A stretch of 64,000 nt of DNA from Hofstenia miamia (Eukaryota; Xenacoelomorpha; Acoela; Hofsteniidae). A model generated the notes under the pieces. The model saw nothing but the letters and a program-made list of their open reading frames with translations. It did not search any database and was not told the origin of the DNA. The stretch lies in the NCBI GenBank assembly GCA_900660155.1, contig CABFPE010000530.1, forward strand, positions 282,793-346,792, written 5' to 3'. Made by a program: the position numbers and the translations under genes. Shown one piece after another: positions 60,608 to 64,000 of this stretch; position 1 is the first letter of the stretch; each line of letters opens with the position of its first letter.

Positions 60608-61607
60608 NNNNNNNNNNNNNNNNNNNNNNNNNNNNNNNNNNNNNNNNNNNNNNNNNNNNNNNNNNNNNNNNNNNNNNNNNNNNNNNNNNNNNNNNNNNNN
60701 NNNNNNNNNNNNNNNNNNNNNNNNNNNNNNNNNNNNNNNNNNNNNNNNNNNNNNNNNNNNNNNNNNNNNNNNNNNNNNNNNNNNNNNNNNNNNNNNNNNN
60801 NNNNNNNNNNNNNNNNNNNNNNNNNNNNNNNNNNNNNNNNNNNNNNNNNNNNNNNNNNNNNNNNNNNNNNNNNNNNNNNNNNNNNNNNNNNNNNNNNNNN
60901 NNNNNNNNNNNNNNNNNNNNNNNNNNNNNNNNNNNNNNNNNNNNNNNNNNNNNNNNNNNNNNNNNNNNNNNNNNNNNNNNNNNNNNNNNNNNNNNNNNNN
61001 NNNNNNNNNNNNNNNNNNNNNNNNNNNNNNNNNNNNNNNNNNNNNNNNNNNNNNNNNNNNNNNNNNNNNNNNNNNNNNNNNNNNNNNNNNNNNNNNNNNN
61101 NNNNNNNNNNNNNNNNNNNNNNNNNNNNNNNNNNNNNNNNNNNNNNNNNNNNNNNNNNNNNNNNNNNNNNNNNNNNNNNNNNNNNNNNNNNNNNNNNNNN
61201 NNNNNNNNNNNNNNNNNNNNNNNNNNNNNNNNNNNNNNNNNNNNNNNNNNNNNNNNNNNNNNNNNNNNNNNNNNNNNNNNNNNNNNNNNNNNNNNNNNNN
61301 NNNNNNNNNNNNNNNNNNNNNNNNNNNNNNNNNNNNNNNNNNNNNNNNNNNNNNNNNNNNNNNNNNNNNNNNNNNNNNNNNNNNNNNNNNNNNNNNNNNN
61401 NNNNNNNNNNNNNNNNNNNNNNNNNNNNNNNNNNNNNNNNNNNNNNNNNNNNNNNNNNNNNNNNNNNNNNNNNNNNNNNNNNNNNNNNNNNNNNNNNNNN
61501 NNNNNNNNNNNNNNNNNNNNNNNNNNNNNNNNNNNNNNNNNNNNNNNNNNNNNNNNNNNNNNNNNNNNNNNNNNNNNNNNNNNNNNNNNNNNNNNNNNNN
61601 NNNNNNN
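60608..61607. other. Assembly gap, exactly 1000 N
   Basis: Placeholder of unknown true length. It ends at a TATATATATT run immediately before a MITE. Confidence 0.99.
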
Positions 61608-61617
61608 TATATATATT

Positions 61618-61921
61618 CAGACTTGTCAGCGAGCCGAGCTTGAGCAAAGTATTAGGTATACAATGCGCCATTTTTAAGCATAGCAAATTTATAGTACTCC
61701 TTGTTAATTTGATTATGCAGATTTTTCTTATTTTTTCATTCAATGTGCCTTTCTTATAATCATATTTTAGAAATGTTTTTTAAATAATAGGAAGAGCTAT
61801 GAAAAAAAATATATCGGACTGAAACTAGCCTCATTGAAAGATTTTATGTGACGAGCCGAACTGAACTTACTCAAAATTTAAACCAGTCGTGCTTAGAAAT
61901 TTCGGCTTGTTGACAAGTGTG
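61618..61921. mobile_element. hAT-like MITE, GAGCCGAG family, copy 2
   Basis: Starts CAGACTTGTCAGCGAGCCGA and ends CTTGTTGACAAGTGTG. The interior is closely similar to 50927-51292 through the TTGTTAATTTGATTATGCAG block and the CCTCATTGAAAGATTTTAT block, in the same orientation. The identical 8-bp flank TATATATT lies on both sides (61610-61617, 61922-61929). 304 bp, about 60 bp shorter than copy 1. Confidence 0.92.
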
Positions 61922-61929
61922 TATATATT

Positions 61930-62623
61930 ATGTGTGATTTCGACCTCAAAAAGATTCGTATGGAGATATGCTCAATATGAGCACTTATCCTCTCCAAAAG
62001 ACGCATAAAGAAGAGTAAAAATGTGATCAAACATAATTTTTATATAAGAAGTCTAATCTAATTTTATAAATGTATTTAATAGATTTGTTGTGTGCATAGG
62101 TTGGTTTTGGAAATATTATGAAATGTTTTAACAAATCGAATAAATTTCTTGTATGTTAATGACTTGAGTTCTTGTGCTATCCCGAAAGACATTTAAAAAT
62201 GCAAACTTTGTATAGTTTATAAAAAGATGCCTTTGAAAACCTACTCATTCAATTTCCTTGTTTTGTTACAATCCTTGTTAGGATTCTGTGTGATCATTGT
62301 CTCATGGAATTTACTGGTTCTACTAAATATTTCAGTGAGACTGGGATCATGAATAAACTAGGACTACGGATTTCAGAATATTACGTATAATTTTTGCTAA
62401 TTTTGTCAAAAAAATACGTATTACTGTGTGACAACAAGATAGCAAGTGAATCAAAAATGTGTGGAGCCGGGACCATTATAATTTTGGTCCCTCCGAACCA
62501 TAATCCTTTCCACAATCCAACCTTATTACAGCAAGGTCTCAATGTATGAAAATTCGCTAATTCGAGTAATTCATAATGCTATGTGCATACATATATAATG
62601 CATTTTTACAGTTATTTATTTAG
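61930..62623. other. Intron end before last SILK exon
   Basis: AT-rich. Contains GGAGCCGGGACC and GGTCCCTCC phrases (62464-62500) like the GGTCC-word repeat at 53310-53575. No exon. Confidence 0.4.
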
Positions 62624-62816
62624 TGAATCTAATGTGAAAAGTATTCTGAAGAACCGAAATCGTAGGCTTTCAGATGTTGGCTGTGGAGGCAGCAGTAGCT
62701 CTGGTCGTCTACCGGTGAGGTCGAAATCAGAATCGTCAGTCAGACCCATTCTCAAGCCAAATGAAAGCCAGCCAGACCAATCCCGAAATTCACGTCCCAA
62801 GAAAAAAGGTTCTTAA
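62624..62816 (+). CDS. Terminal coding exon with two SILK-type motifs
   Basis: Acceptor TTATTTATTTAG precedes 62624. With phase 2 from the exon ending at 51641 the junction codon is AGT (Ser), and the exon reads ESNVKSILKNRNRRLSDVG, then a Gly/Ser run, LPVRSKSESSVRPILKPNE and finally SQPDQSRNSRPKKKGS before TAA at 62814-62816. KSILKN repeats the motif of the preceding exon (KSILKK), and RPILKP is a third, looser copy. The end is basic (RPKKK). The frame, phase and motif repetition make this one of the surest host exons here. A weak donor (AAAAAG|GTTCTT) just before the stop could allow a longer form. The protein is not named: repeated SILK motifs occur in phosphatase-1 partners, and a supervillin-like N-terminal region is one guess. 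Confidence 0.75.
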
Positions 62817-63300
62817 TTGACTTAGTTGCAAATCAAGTTCATTGTACTCGATTAATTGCATTCATCTTTCAACTAGTTAGCTTCGTATGCAAGTCAAATA
62901 TTGAATTTTCTACTGGGAATAATTTCTGGTTTAAGCGTCACGTAATGATTACTTCATCGCACTGCCATCGTGTCTTTCGAAGCATATGATCGCTGATTCG
63001 GTTAATTATATTTTCCACTTGGTCGTGGATCTTGTAATTAGCTGGATTAGCGCTTTGATTTCATTTCATTCATAATTTACAACGAATTTCAATTTCGTTC
63101 TGCTTTTCGAAAATAGCGACTATGAGAATTAAATTTAGAAAATTTATGCAGGTTTTAGTAACTAATTTCACAAATTTTCATTTCTTAATAAATTTAATGT
63201 TATATTCTTTCAGATGATTAAAATTTTTACAATGCACGAATGAAACTTTGATCCTTTTCTGCTTAACCAATTTACTGCTAAATATGTAAGCTGGTCATGG
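62817..63300. other. 3' UTR or downstream sequence
   Basis: AT-rich, with an AATAAA at about 63187 that could serve as a polyadenylation signal if 62816 is the true stop. Nothing else recognised. Confidence 0.35.
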
Positions 63301-63624
63301 GCGAACTGTGCGGTTACAAATTTTTCTAGTTGATGCGTTTACGGCTAGAATTTTCGGATATCAGTCTATTCTGTTTGACACTGATATTACTAATTGCATT
63401 GTACGTCGTCACCAAATTAACTAAGATTAATTTAAGTGGTTAATTTGGTTTTTGGTAATTCGATCGTTCGAAAAATTCCTTCCTTAAATTTTAGTATTTT
63501 TTCAAATTTGTTATTATTTTTAGTGTTTTGTTTTGCGTTTTAGGAAGTCTAGGTCGGTTATGAGTATCATTAAATATGGACTTTTATGCTAAAGTCACGA
63601 AATGCTCGTAACCGCACAGCTCTA
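63301..63624. mobile_element. Probable 324-bp hAT-like MITE
   Basis: AACTGTGCGGTTAC at 63304 is mirrored by GTAACCGCACAGCT near 63608-63621 (CTGTGCGGTTAC exact over 12 bp). Flanks GGTCATGG and GGTCTCAG share 5 of 8, so the duplication is weak. Size and architecture match the other MITEs in the window. Non-coding. Confidence 0.6.
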
Positions 63625-64000
63625 GGTCTCAGATGCAGCAGCAATGTTGCTGCAAATGCAACATAATTTATAGTTAAAATAAATGAATGCTATATGTCAA
63701 AGCTGGAACATGATTCCATTTTTTGCACTCCATGTAAATGCGGATTGCAACTTCAAAATTGTAACTGCTAGTATCCATTTTGTTACAGTGACCCGATTTT
63801 CTCCCTATCTTTTAGGCCCATCGTATGATTGACAGTATCTCTTCGAGAGATGCACTTCTTCAATAAATTTGAGAAGAGAAACCAGCTTGAATCTGGTCTT
63901 TTTCTCTTCATATATATATATATATACACCTTAATTACTCTCTTCAATAGAGATGTACGAGTACGAGTGGTAGGGTGATTATACAAAAAAAGAATCACTA
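63625..64000. other. Window end, non-coding
   Basis: TA run near 63909-63925. At 63950-63973 GAGATGTACGAGTACGAGTGG resembles the start of another word-based MITE cut off by the window edge. A small GCAGCAATGTTGCTGC palindrome lies near 63641. Confidence 0.35.

Overview
The window looks like one stretch of a large, AT-rich invertebrate genome, probably a protostome, though I cannot name the organism. The reasons are very long introns with small, well-formed exons, no operons or bacterial-style gene packing, and a mixed load of animal repeats. These repeats are LINEs, a Penelope-like element, hAT, piggyBac and Tc1/mariner relics, a tRNA-type SINE and many short inverted-repeat elements. Two runs of exactly 1000 N (21637-22636 and 60608-61607) are assembly gaps. 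I see no rRNA or tRNA gene and no CRISPR array.

Host coding sequence is sparse and all on the + strand. I can support a Ser-rich exon (3910-4334), a short exon (11941-12023), an exon (13725-13780), an 18-nt microexon (14719-14736), a possible last exon (38278-38328), and two exons with repeated SILK-type motifs (51552-51641 and 62624-62816). Splice phases agree along two routes. One runs from the first exon through the three small exons, perhaps to the stop at 38328. The other runs from the first exon to the two SILK exons, ending at the stop at 62816. This suggests one gene of about 59 kb with alternative 3' ends, or two overlapping genes. The protein is low-complexity and I do not recognise it with confidence.

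Region by region: 1-20.5 kb is intron or intergenic sequence with a foldback element (7278-7921), a hAT-type MITE (10753-11160) and a dispersed repeat (12660-12864). 20.57-28 kb is a mobile-element cluster. It holds a LINE remnant whose 5' region carries a 5S rRNA-like promoter, then a gap, a piggyBac transposase fragment on the minus strand, and a LINE with an uninterrupted 1104-codon ORF (endonuclease plus reverse transcriptase) containing a 2A-like peptide. 28-41 kb holds three hAT-like MITEs and a minus-strand tRNA-type SINE. 41.4-43.6 kb is a Penelope-like fragment and a Tc1/mariner relic meeting at a TA microsatellite, then another MITE. 43.6-50.9 kb is nearly empty. 50.9-64 kb carries two copies of one MITE family with exact 8-bp target duplications, a decayed 3.3-kb hAT element with four subterminal GATTACGTTAC repeats, and the SILK exons.

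The most interesting points are the 2A-like LINE, the 5S-like promoter in the second LINE, the set of hAT-like MITE families each built from its own short repeated word, and the split SILK-motif gene with a phase-matched microexon.
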